Part shown: in pieces, positions 1 to 5,868 of the stretch
Layout: every line of letters starts with the position of its first letter
Numbering within the stretch: the first letter of the stretch is position 1
Origin: Syntrophales bacterium
GTDB lineage: Bacteria; Desulfobacterota; Syntrophia; Syntrophales; UBA5619
Length of the DNA: 6,156 nucleotides
Direction: 5' to 3'
Assembly (NCBI GenBank): GCA_023229765.1
Contig: JALNYO010000069.1
Coordinates: 1 to 6,156, forward strand
Program-made: the position numbers and the translations under genes
Notes under the pieces: model-generated
Told to the model about the DNA's origin: nothing
The model's input: only the letters and a program-made list of their open reading frames with translations
Databases searched by the model: none

Positions 1-479
1 TTTCCGGCATTATCTACACGGGAAGGGATGCTGCCCACAAGCGGATGATCGAGCTTGTCAATGCGGGCAAGGAATTGCCTATCGACGTCAAGGGCCAGAT
101 AATCTACTACGTCGGTCCGACCCCGGCTCGGCCGGGGAACCCTATCGGCTCGGCAGGCCCGACGACAAGTTATCGGATGGACGCCTACGCCCCCAAAATG
201 ATGGAATTGGGCCTGAAAGGGATGATCGGCAAGGGAAACCGCGCTCCGGAGGTTGTCGAGGCGATGCGAAAATATAAGGCCGTTTACTTCGGCGCCACCG
301 GCGGCGCCGGCGCCGTCCTGTCCAGGAGTATCAAAAAGGCCGAGGTCGTTGCCTACGATGACCTCGGACCGGAGGCGATCCATCGGCTGGAGGTTGAGGA
401 TTTTCCGGTGGTCGTCATCAATGACATCCGGGGAAATGATCTTTATGTGGAAGGCGCGAAGAGATATCGAAAAGATTGA
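1..479 (+). CDS. Class I Fe-S hydro-lyase beta subunit (fumarate hydratase / tartrate dehydratase type), 3' part only
   Basis: The gene enters from the left edge; its first complete codon is at position 3 and about 158 codons are visible, so roughly 25-30 N-terminal residues are missing compared with the usual ~185. This is the C-terminal or beta component of [4Fe-4S] class I fumarases and L-tartrate dehydratases, which interconvert a 2-hydroxy dicarboxylate and its unsaturated acid in the cytoplasm. Visible family motifs are YTGRDAAHKR (15-44), GPTTSYRMD (156-182), IGKG (225-236) and GATGGAGAVLSRS (291-329), followed by the typical ending with EDFPVVVINDIRGNDLY. In this family the Arg of GRDAAH, the Thr-Thr and Arg of GPTTxxRMD, and the Lys of IGKG line the substrate pocket; all are present. 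The cluster-binding alpha subunit should lie just upstream, outside the window. Family assignment is firm. Substrate (fumarate, tartrate, mesaconate or another) is not decided by this fragment. Confidence 0.93.
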   Translation, partial: SGIIYTGRDAAHKRMIELVNAGKELPIDVKGQIIYYVGPTPARPGNPIGSAGPTTSYRMDAYAPKMMELGLKGMIGKGNRAPEVVEAMRKYKAVYFGATGGAGAVLSRSIKKAEVVAYDDLGPEAIHRLEVEDFPVVVINDIRGNDLYVEGAKRYRKD

Positions 480-591
480 TAAAAACACCCTCTGCCCAGC
501 CGTAATTCCTGACGGGCGGAAGGGAATTGTCCCGCAATAATCGTGACATGCCGTCAATAACCAAAAACGCGTGAAGTCAAGTCACTTAAAT

Positions 592-597
592 AGGAGG
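592..597 (+). promoter_or_regulatory. Ribosome binding site of the FAD subunit gene
   Basis: AGGAGG lies 10 bases before the ATG at 608 and fixes that codon as the start. The 128-base gap upstream also holds two small palindromes, TGAC/GTCA (544-555) and GTGA/TCAC (571-585). They could be operator half-sites or chance. I see no convincing terminator between the hydro-lyase gene and this one, so co-transcription is possible. Confidence 0.75.
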
Positions 598-607
598 ATC
601 CGTTTCA

Positions 608-2017
608 ATGGGAAATTTGGAGAAGCTCGTTCAGGATTTAAAAGACATTGCCGGCGATGATCATGTACAGACCGATCTGTATGACCGATCAAACTATGCC
701 GATACATCGCTGCCGTACGATGTGGAGGAGGGAGACCTGCCGGATGTCGTGGTTCAACCCGCCAATGCCCAGGAGGTCTCCGCGGTGTTGAAATGCGCCA
801 ATGAACATAATGTCCCGGTCATGACCTATGGTTCCGGCACATCGCTTATCTTTGGCACAAAGCCCAAGCACAAAGGGATAACGCTGAGCACGGAGCGATT
901 GAACTATTTGAAAATCGACGAGGACTATCAATGGGCCGAATTAGGGGCGGGGCTAAAAACAGGTTTTGTCATTAAGGAACTCGGCAAACTGGGTTACTTT
1001 CTGCCGATCCAGACACAGCCGGGGTCCAGCATCGGCGGAGCGGTGAGCGTCAATACGCTGGGTCATTTGACCGATAACGTCTTCGGCAGACCCCTGAATA
1101 ATATCATCGGCCTGGAAGTTGTTCTGCCCACGGGGGAAATAATAGAGACAGGATCGGAATGCCTGAGACGTTCCTCGGGATGGGATTTAACGCGCATATT
1201 TGTAGGGGCGGAGGGGATCTTAGGGGTAATCACCAAGGTTCGGATGATCCTTTATCCCATGCCGGAAACGGTGGATGCGGTTGGTTTTTTCCAGACGGTT
1301 GAGGATATAGGGCGTGTTATCGCCCGGATGTACAAGGAAAAACTGCCGCTGCCGATGGATGGAGAATTTGTGGGCGAAAAAGCCTGCAAGGTCGGTTGCG
1401 ATGCCTATTGTCTTGACTTCCCGGAAGGGGCCATGGCCATCACCCGCTCTGCGGGAAGAACCAAAGAGGAAGCCCAGAGGAACGCAAACGAGCTGGTCGA
1501 ATTATTCAAGCGCTCCGGGGCGGTGCAGGCCTATATCCTGGAAGATGAGGAAGTCCGAAAAAAGGTTTGGGGCGTCCGGGAATACGGCCGGAAATGGGGA
1601 AAAGAGAAAGGGCTCAAAGGGTGCCAGACGATCGAAATCAACCCTCCTCTTCCCCTTCTGGCAGAGGCGATGACCGAACTGAATCATATCTGTGATGGTC
1701 GGACAGATATAATTGGGGAGATGGAGGCCTACTTCTACGGTCATATTGGCTCCGATTCGCTCCATTTGCGTTTTGCAGTGCCTTATGGCTGGTCGATAGA
1801 AAAAATGAAACAGGTGGTTGCCGCGCTCTGGAAGCTGGAGAAGGAGATGAACCTGAAGTATAAAGGCGTCGGCGGCGATTGGGGACAGCTTCCCTACCGG
1901 GTTCCCTTTTATCGGGAAAAGTATGGGGAAACCAGCTATCAGTTAATAAGAAGCATGAAACTCCTGTTTGATCCAAAAAACATTCTTAACCGTGGAAACG
2001 TTGAAGGAGAGGTGTGA
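608..2017 (+). CDS. FAD-binding oxidoreductase, GlcD/lactate-dehydrogenase-like (VAO/PCMH fold), divergent active site
   Basis: A 469-residue flavoprotein of usual length for GlcD-type 2-hydroxyacid dehydrogenases. The N-terminal FAD_binding_4 domain covers about residues 44-180, with flavin-binding motifs GSGTSLIFG (75-83), PGSSIGGAVSVNTLG (138-152) and FVGAEGILGVIT (198-209). The FAD-oxidase C-terminal domain runs from about 220 to the end, with the signature FDPKNILNRGN at 454-464. The family's metal-binding pair H-x6-H is kept (H379, H386 in GHIGSDSLH). The usual SGEHGIG motif, which supplies a metal-ligand Glu and the catalytic His, reads GGDWGQL (422-428), giving Asp424 and Trp425 at those positions. 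Three cysteines form an unusual C-x3-C-x3-C (260, 264, 268). Its stop overlaps the next gene's start, so the two probably form a complex passing electrons from flavin to Fe-S clusters. No signal peptide or membrane segment is seen. A 2-hydroxy acid substrate is inference; the changed C-terminal motif also recalls aryl-alcohol oxidising VAO members. Confidence 0.9.
   Translation: MGNLEKLVQDLKDIAGDDHVQTDLYDRSNYADTSLPYDVEEGDLPDVVVQPANAQEVSAVLKCANEHNVPVMTYGSGTSLIFGTKPKHKGITLSTERLNYLKIDEDYQWAELGAGLKTGFVIKELGKLGYFLPIQTQPGSSIGGAVSVNTLGHLTDNVFGRPLNNIIGLEVVLPTGEIIETGSECLRRSSGWDLTRIFVGAEGILGVITKVRMILYPMPETVDAVGFFQTVEDIGRVIARMYKEKLPLPMDGEFVGEKACKVGCDAYCLDFPEGAMAITRSAGRTKEEAQRNANELVELFKRSGAVQAYILEDEEVRKKVWGVREYGRKWGKEKGLKGCQTIEINPPLPLLAEAMTELNHICDGRTDIIGEMEAYFYGHIGSDSLHLRFAVPYGWSIEKMKQVVAALWKLEKEMNLKYKGVGGDWGQLPYRVPFYREKYGETSYQLIRSMKLLFDPKNILNRGNVEGEV
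2004..2012 (+). promoter_or_regulatory. Ribosome binding site that decides the start of the Fe-S subunit
   Basis: AAGGAG at 2004-2009 (followed by AGG) lies inside the last codons of the FAD gene. It is 7 bases from the ATG at 2017 but only 4 from an in-frame GTG at 2014. The spacing favours ATG 2017, whose first base is also the last base of the upstream TGA stop. This arrangement suggests coupled translation of the two subunits. Confidence 0.75.
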
Positions 2018-3195
2018 TGAAAGAGGAACAGGTTGAAGAAAATATTGAGAAATATTTAACAGAAGCTCTCCTCCAATGTGAGAAGTGCCATCACTGCAAT
2101 ACCGTCTGCCCCATCGTCGATACCCGGGTCACGCAGGGACCCTTTGGTATAAACCGTTCCATTTACTATGCGGTAAAATGGAACAGTTTCAGCGAAGACC
2201 TCCGGGATTTGGTCTATTCATGCACAACATGTGGCAAATGCGTGGAGATGTGCAACAAGGTATCAAGATCCTTGCCCCTCGTGGAGATATTTGAAAAGGC
2301 CAGGGAACTGCTGTTGGTGGACAAGATGCTGGGCCCGATGCCGGACCAGAGAAATACCTTGAAAAATATGCATGTGCGCGGCAATCCCTGGGGAAACCCG
2401 TCCCATGAGAGGACAAAGTGGGCGGAGGGCCGCGATATTAAATTCGCCACCAGGGACGACCGGGTGGATGTATTGTACTTTGTCGGTTGTGCGGCCTCCT
2501 ACGATTCGCAAGGGCAGAAGATCGCCAAAAACCTCAGTAATATCCTGAAGCAGGCGGGCGTCAATTTCGGCATCCTGGAGAATGAGACATGTAGCGGCCA
2601 TGAAGCCCGCCGGATTGGCGAGACGGGCCTTTTTGCCTATTTGTCCGAGGCCAGTATGGAGATGTTTGCCGAAGCGGGAATCAGCCATATCGTCACAAGC
2701 GACCCACACAGCTTTTACAGCTTCACGAAGGAGTACCCGGACAACTGCAATAATATAAAAGTTCAGCATTACACCCAGTTTCTGAACGATCTTCTGGATA
2801 AAGAGGCATTAAAACTTCACAACAGCGTGAATAAGAAGATCACCTATCACGACCCCTGTTACCTGGGAAGGCATAGCGGGGTGTTTGAGGAGCCGAGAGC
2901 GCTTATCAAGCGCATCCCCGGCGTCAGTTTCGTAGAGATAGAGAACAATAAAAAAGACAGCGACTGCTGCGGCATGGGGGGCGGCCGGATGTGGATGGAG
3001 CCGCCGAAGACATTGCTTTCCTCGCAGGCAATAGCAGAAAAAAGGATCAAGCAGGCCCTCGATACCGGCGCTGACATCCTCATGACCGCTTGTCCGTTTT
3101 GCAATATAACGCTCACCGATGCGGTTAAGGTCATGGGGAAAGAAGACCTTATCAAGGTTATGGATATCACGGAGCTGATTTCCCTGTCTCTTTAA
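2017..3195 (+). CDS. (Fe-S)-binding oxidoreductase subunit, HdrD/GlpC-like, with two CCG domains
   Basis: A 392-residue protein counted from ATG 2017; GTG 2014 would add one residue. Two [4Fe-4S] motifs come first: C21-x2-C24-x2-C27-x3-C31 (in CEKCHHCNTVCP) and C69-x2-C72-x2-C75-x3-C79 (in CTTCGKCVEMC). Two cysteine-rich CCG domains follow, as in heterodisulfide reductase HdrB/HdrD, glycerol-3-phosphate dehydrogenase GlpC and LutA/GlcF-type proteins. The second is complete: HDPCYLGRH (C281), SDCCGMGGG (C317, C318) and ACPFC (C359, C362). The first is eroded: VGC (C158) and ETCSGHEARR (C192) remain, but the usual CPHC reads DPHS (D229, S232). It would accept electrons from the upstream flavoprotein and hand them to another carrier such as a menaquinone enzyme, ETF or Hdr-type complex; the acceptor is inference. 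No membrane helix is visible, so it is probably cytoplasmic or peripherally attached. The second ferredoxin-like motif ends in CNK rather than the commoner CP. Confidence 0.92.
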   Translation: MKEEQVEENIEKYLTEALLQCEKCHHCNTVCPIVDTRVTQGPFGINRSIYYAVKWNSFSEDLRDLVYSCTTCGKCVEMCNKVSRSLPLVEIFEKARELLLVDKMLGPMPDQRNTLKNMHVRGNPWGNPSHERTKWAEGRDIKFATRDDRVDVLYFVGCAASYDSQGQKIAKNLSNILKQAGVNFGILENETCSGHEARRIGETGLFAYLSEASMEMFAEAGISHIVTSDPHSFYSFTKEYPDNCNNIKVQHYTQFLNDLLDKEALKLHNSVNKKITYHDPCYLGRHSGVFEEPRALIKRIPGVSFVEIENNKKDSDCCGMGGGRMWMEPPKTLLSSQAIAEKRIKQALDTGADILMTACPFCNITLTDAVKVMGKEDLIKVMDITELISLSL

Positions 3196-3261
3196 GAAAG
3201 ACAGCAATAAAATATTGAGGGTTTACGAATGTTGAAGGTTAGTTCTGATGACCTTTTGAGA

Positions 3262-3307
3262 CCGGACAGCGTGTTGATCAGTCCGGCTCAGTGGTCCCTA
3301 CCGCTGA
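3262..3307. repeat. Two adjacent hairpins upstream of the transposase remnant (REP-like candidate)
   Basis: The first hairpin pairs CCGGAC (3262-3267) with GTCCGG (3281-3286) around a 13-base loop. One base later a second pairs TCAGTGGT (3288-3295) with ACCGCTGA (3300-3307), an 8-bp stem with one G-T pair and a CCCT loop. RAYT transposases are known to act on short palindromic REP sequences, often in pairs, so a link to the transposase remnant that starts a few bases later is plausible. No second copy was found in this window, so the repeat nature is unproven. It could also be part of a transcription stop after the Fe-S gene, although no T-run follows. Confidence 0.4.
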
Positions 3308-3313
3308 CCTGCT

Positions 3314-3754
3314 TTGCAGTTTATCAAAGAGGGGACTCTGCGCTGTCCGATTGATATTCTTTCGTGGTGTTTGATGACAAATCATGTTCACTTTGTTGCT
3401 GTGCCGCAGGATGAATCTTCCTTGGCCAGGGGTTTTGGAGAAGCGCATAAACGATACACTCGTATGAAAAATTTCAGCGAGGGAGTACGCGGCTATTTAT
3501 TTCAGGGGCGATTTTGTTCATGTGTGCTTGATGAGGGTCATTTCCCTGCTGCTGTCCAGTATGTTGAAAATAATCCTGTTGCTACAGACATTGTGAAGCA
3601 TGCATGGAAATATTCGTGGTCTCGTGCTGCCTATCATGTCGGCAACATTGAAAATGATATTCTCGTTAGAGACGGAATTTTGTATGGGCTCGTCAACGAT
3701 TGGCGGATCTATCTTGACGAGAAAGAGGGAATTTTTCAGTCGTTGGGACAATAA
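3314..3754 (+). pseudogene. IS200-like / REP-associated tyrosine transposase (RAYT, Y1_Tnp), 5'-truncated remnant
   Basis: The reading frame is open from 3308 after an in-frame TGA at 3305-3307; the nominal start is a TTG at 3314 without a ribosome binding site, and the first ATG is at 3374. The 146 residues match the C-terminal two thirds of RAYT/Y1 transposases, single-strand DNA nucleases of the HUH class. The HUH motif is NHVHF (residues 23-27) in CLMTNHVHFVAVP, and the catalytic-tyrosine segment is AHKRYTR (Tyr48). Other family hallmarks are YLFQGRFCSCVLDE (61-74), YVENNPVA (83-90) and WKYSWSRAAYH (98-108). About 60 N-terminal residues, including the first beta strand with its usual YHVTxRGN motif, are missing, and I found no trace of them upstream in any + frame. 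The base composition is lower in GC than both flanking catabolic genes. It is almost certainly inactive. A very short functional variant cannot be excluded from sequence alone. Confidence 0.8.
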
Positions 3755-3929
3755 GAACCAGTTCGGCAAATTCAATCGCGGATTTTGGGGCGATGCACTA
3801 TGTTGATTATTCTTCTATCATCGCTCTGAATCATGGTCTTCCTCCTGATGAAGTTGTTTTTGGCAAAATTTCTTATCAGTAGTTTACCGTGACTCAACCT
3901 GAATAGCAACCAACCTATTTTCATCATTC
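3755..3929 (+). other. AT-rich intergenic stretch with a possible gene fragment
   Basis: No gene with a ribosome binding site is visible. In one frame the segment 3793-3879 reads MHYVDYSSIIALNHGLPPDE (first 20 codons), then a few more residues to a TAG at 3880-3882. This frame is open further upstream through the end of the transposase remnant. It looks like protein-coding sequence but matches no family I recognise. It may be debris of a deleted gene, or chance. I see no clear terminator here. A promoter for the downstream MmgE/PrpD gene would be expected in this stretch, but no convincing -35/-10 pair stands out. Confidence 0.3.
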
Positions 3930-3941
3930 TTTCGTACGAAA
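3930..3941. promoter_or_regulatory. Perfect 12-bp palindrome directly before the MmgE/PrpD ribosome binding site
   Basis: TTTCGTACGAAA is a perfect 12-base palindrome that ends at the first base of the AAGGAGG (3941-3947). The position fits an operator for a dimeric repressor or a small structure gating translation of the MmgE/PrpD gene. No second copy occurs in the window and no regulator gene is next to it, so the role is inference. Confidence 0.35.
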
Positions 3942-3947
3942 AGGAGG
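3941..3947 (+). promoter_or_regulatory. Ribosome binding site of the MmgE/PrpD gene
   Basis: A full AAGGAGG lies 7 bases before the ATG at 3955. It settles that start over the in-frame ATG at 3967. Confidence 0.8.
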
Positions 3948-3954
3948 AAAGCGC

Positions 3955-5304
3955 ATGTCGCAAACAATGATTTCAAGTCAATTGGCGAAGTTTTCGTGCG
4001 GTCTTCGTTTCGAAGATCTGAGCGGTCCGCAAGTCGCCAAAATGAAGGGGTACATACTGGACTGGCTGGGATCGGCCTATGCGGGCAGGGACCAGCCGTC
4101 GATCCGCATGATCAGGAAAGTTGCCGACAGTCTCGGCGGCAATCCCGAATCCACCTCTATTCCCGATGGGACAAAGACAAGCTGTCTTCTGGCCTCCCTG
4201 GTGAACGGCGCCGCCTCGCACGTTGTCGAGATGGACGATCTGCATCGGGAATCGATCATTCACCCGGCCAGCGTCATTTTTCCCGTGGTTCTTGCCTTAG
4301 GGGAAAGACGGCGCGCCTCTGGCAAAGAGCTGATCGTCGCGGCGACCGCCGGCTATGAGGTTGGCATCAGAGTGGCTCTGTCTGTCGGGACGACTCATTA
4401 TCATTATTGGCACACGACGGGGACCTGCGGAACCTACGGGGCGGCGGCAGCGGCGACAAAGCTTCTGGATTTGAGTGAGGAGCAGTTCGTCTGGGCGATG
4501 GGCTCAGCGGGAACGCAGGCGGCGGGACTCTGGGAATTTCTCGCCGATAATGCGATGAGCAAACAGCTCCACCTTGGCAAGGCGGCGATGAATGGGCTGC
4601 TGGCGGCGCTTTTGGCCAAGGAGGGATTCACCGGCGCCAGGAAAATACTGGAAGGGGAAAAGGGGTTTTTCCATGCCACATCGCAGAATTTCGATCAGGA
4701 CAAGTGCACTGCCGGCCTGGGCGAGGTCTTTCACAGCGACCGCAATTCGATCAAGTTTTACGCCTCCTGCGGACACACCCACTCCGCTATCGATGCCGTG
4801 CTGCTGGCCACTGGAAGCAAGACCTTCAAGGCATCGGAAGTCGCAGAAGTCCGCCTGCGCGTCTATCAGGGGGCGGTCGATCTCCTGGGGGAAATCGAGC
4901 CAAAGTCGCCATACCTGGCAAAATTTCATCTGCCATTCTGTATCGCTACGGCATTGGCGTATGGCCACGTCCAACTGTGCGACTTCACAGAAACAAGGCT
5001 GGACGATCCGGATTTGAAGGAGCTGATGTCGAAGGTTCACTTTGTGGCAGATCCCGAGTTGACAAAGGTCTATCCGCGCAAATGGCCAGCCAGCGTGACG
5101 ATCACCCTTGCCGACGGTCGCGAGCTTCAGGGCTACAATGAGTATCCCAAGGGGGATCCGGAAAATCCGCTGTCGGTTGCCGAACTGGTCGCTAAATTCA
5201 GGAGTCTTACGGACGGAATCATTTCTGAAGACCAGGCGAACCGGATTATCGACAAGGTGATGAACCTGGAAAAGATGGCTGACACAAACGAACTTCTGAT
5301 ATGA
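3955..5304 (+). CDS. MmgE/PrpD family protein (2-methylcitrate dehydratase / cis-aconitate decarboxylase superfamily)
   Basis: An intact 449-residue protein of normal length for the family, whose members dehydrate 2-methylcitrate (PrpD), decarboxylate cis-aconitate (ACOD1/IRG1), or act on related tricarboxylates and beta-hydroxy acids in the cytoplasm. An all-helical N-terminal domain covers about residues 1-260 and a mixed C-terminal domain about 265-440. Family motifs are VNGAASHVVEMDDLH (83-97) followed by HPAS (103-106), YWHTTGTCGTYGAAAAATKL (151-170), KQLHLGKAAMNGLLAALLA (203-221), GFTGARKILEG (224-234) and CGHTHSAIDA (272-281). By alignment to ACOD1 from memory, likely active-site residues are E92 (where ACOD1 has Asp93), H103, H153, K203 and H274 or H276. 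The H-x-x-E-M-D-D-L-H form marks a broad subgroup outside true PrpD, so 2-methylcitrate need not be the substrate. It is followed with ATGA overlap or a 29-base gap by the DapA-like pseudogene, so it once headed at least a two-gene operon. Confidence 0.92.
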   Translation: MSQTMISSQLAKFSCGLRFEDLSGPQVAKMKGYILDWLGSAYAGRDQPSIRMIRKVADSLGGNPESTSIPDGTKTSCLLASLVNGAASHVVEMDDLHRESIIHPASVIFPVVLALGERRRASGKELIVAATAGYEVGIRVALSVGTTHYHYWHTTGTCGTYGAAAAATKLLDLSEEQFVWAMGSAGTQAAGLWEFLADNAMSKQLHLGKAAMNGLLAALLAKEGFTGARKILEGEKGFFHATSQNFDQDKCTAGLGEVFHSDRNSIKFYASCGHTHSAIDAVLLATGSKTFKASEVAEVRLRVYQGAVDLLGEIEPKSPYLAKFHLPFCIATALAYGHVQLCDFTETRLDDPDLKELMSKVHFVADPELTKVYPRKWPASVTITLADGRELQGYNEYPKGDPENPLSVAELVAKFRSLTDGIISEDQANRIIDKVMNLEKMADTNELLI

Positions 5305-5333
5305 AGAAGTCATTCGTTTTGAGTGGGGAAACC

Positions 5334-5700
5334 ATGGCTGACAAGGAATTTTTCGGTATTTTCCCCTGTCTGGTTACCCCCTCGATGAAAAGGGACGGCT
5401 CAAGGAACAAGTGCTGGCTGCTCTCGCCGAACACCTCATCCGCCAGAGAGTTCACGGCGTGACCGCTGGGCAGCACCGGCGAGGCGCTTTACCTCGACTG
5501 GGCAACAAAAAAGCATACCGTGGAGATAGTTGTGAGCGTGACTGCCGGACGAGTTCCCGTCGTCGCGGGAATTTGCAGCCACGTCCACGCAGGAGGCCAT
5601 CCATGATGCAACGGAAATCGAAAAGCTGGGCGTGGATGGCATTCTCACCATGATGCCCAAGGGAAACACCGGGGCTTCCCTTACGTTTAGTGTCCGATAA
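5334..5700 (+). pseudogene. Dihydrodipicolinate synthase family (DapA-like) aldolase/hydratase, frameshifted and truncated
   Basis: Three reading frames must be joined to recover the protein. It starts as MADKEFFGIFPCLVTP (ATG 5334; an in-frame ATG at 5301 overlaps the MmgE/PrpD stop as ATGA). It shifts at a C-run near 5377-5381 (one base short) to LDEKGRLKEQVLAALAEHLI and VHGVT. Near 5468 (two bases short) it shifts to GSTGEALYLDWATKKHTVEI and GRVPVVAGI. Near 5577-5580 (one extra base) it shifts to TSTQEAIHDATEIEKLG and GILTMMPKGNTGASLT, ending about 5685. The G-S-T-G-E substrate-carboxylate motif identifies the family, whose members cleave or form keto acids through a lysine Schiff base. 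Only about 115 of ~300 residues remain, and the catalytic Tyr and Lys lie in the lost part. TAA at 5698-5700 closes the last frame inside unrelated sequence. Neighbouring genes are intact, which argues for true decay rather than poor sequence. The former substrate is unknown. Confidence 0.85.
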
Positions 5701-5777
5701 GATGCCTTTTCGCCATCAAATAGTAAGTCCGTGCTCACTGGCTTGAAATGTAAAAAGTGTAGGTTTGACGCCTCCTG

Positions 5778-5806
5778 TTGCCTTCGACAAGTGAATCCGA
5801 TATAAT
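5778..5806 (+). promoter_or_regulatory. Sigma70-type promoter for the small MoaD/ThiS-like gene
   Basis: TTGCCT (5778-5783; four of six bases match TTGACA) is followed after exactly 17 bases by a perfect TATAAT (5801-5806). Transcription would begin near 5813, leaving a leader of about 55 bases before the ATG at 5869. This is the best promoter match I found in the window. Confidence 0.6.
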
Positions 5807-5854
5807 TCATCTGAAAATAAGTGGTATGTCCCCTGATTTCCTACAGCAACAGTT

Positions 5855-5862
5855 AAAGGAGG
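5855..5862 (+). promoter_or_regulatory. Strong ribosome binding site of the 56-codon gene
   Basis: AAAGGAGG lies 6 bases before the ATG at 5869. Together with the promoter upstream, it is the main reason to believe that this short gene is, or recently was, translated. Confidence 0.75.
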
Positions 5863-5868
5863 ATAGTG

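Noticed and set aside
505..540. GGGA/TCCC mini-palindrome after the hydro-lyase gene as a terminator
   Set aside because: The stem is only 4 bp and no T-run follows, so transcription stop is not supported.
2263..2769. 168-codon open frame on the - strand
   Set aside because: Antisense to the Fe-S subunit, whose cysteine motifs confirm the + strand frame; its translation matches nothing I know.
3229..3354. 41-codon + strand frame starting MLKVSSDDLLRPDSVL with a weak GAGGG upstream
   Set aside because: It runs across both hairpins and into the transposase remnant in another frame, and has no family resemblance. Probably chance.
4504..5313. 269-codon open frame on the - strand
   Set aside because: It lies wholly antisense to the intact MmgE/PrpD gene, has no recognisable family and is explained by third-position GC bias.
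5411..5653. 80-codon + strand frame inside the DapA-like region
   Set aside because: Only its first ~18 residues follow the aldolase family; the rest is the wrong frame after the second indel, so it is part of the pseudogene and not a gene.
5436..5810. 124-codon open frame on the - strand
   Set aside because: It crosses the junction between aldolase debris and the low-GC segment, with no start signal or known motif.
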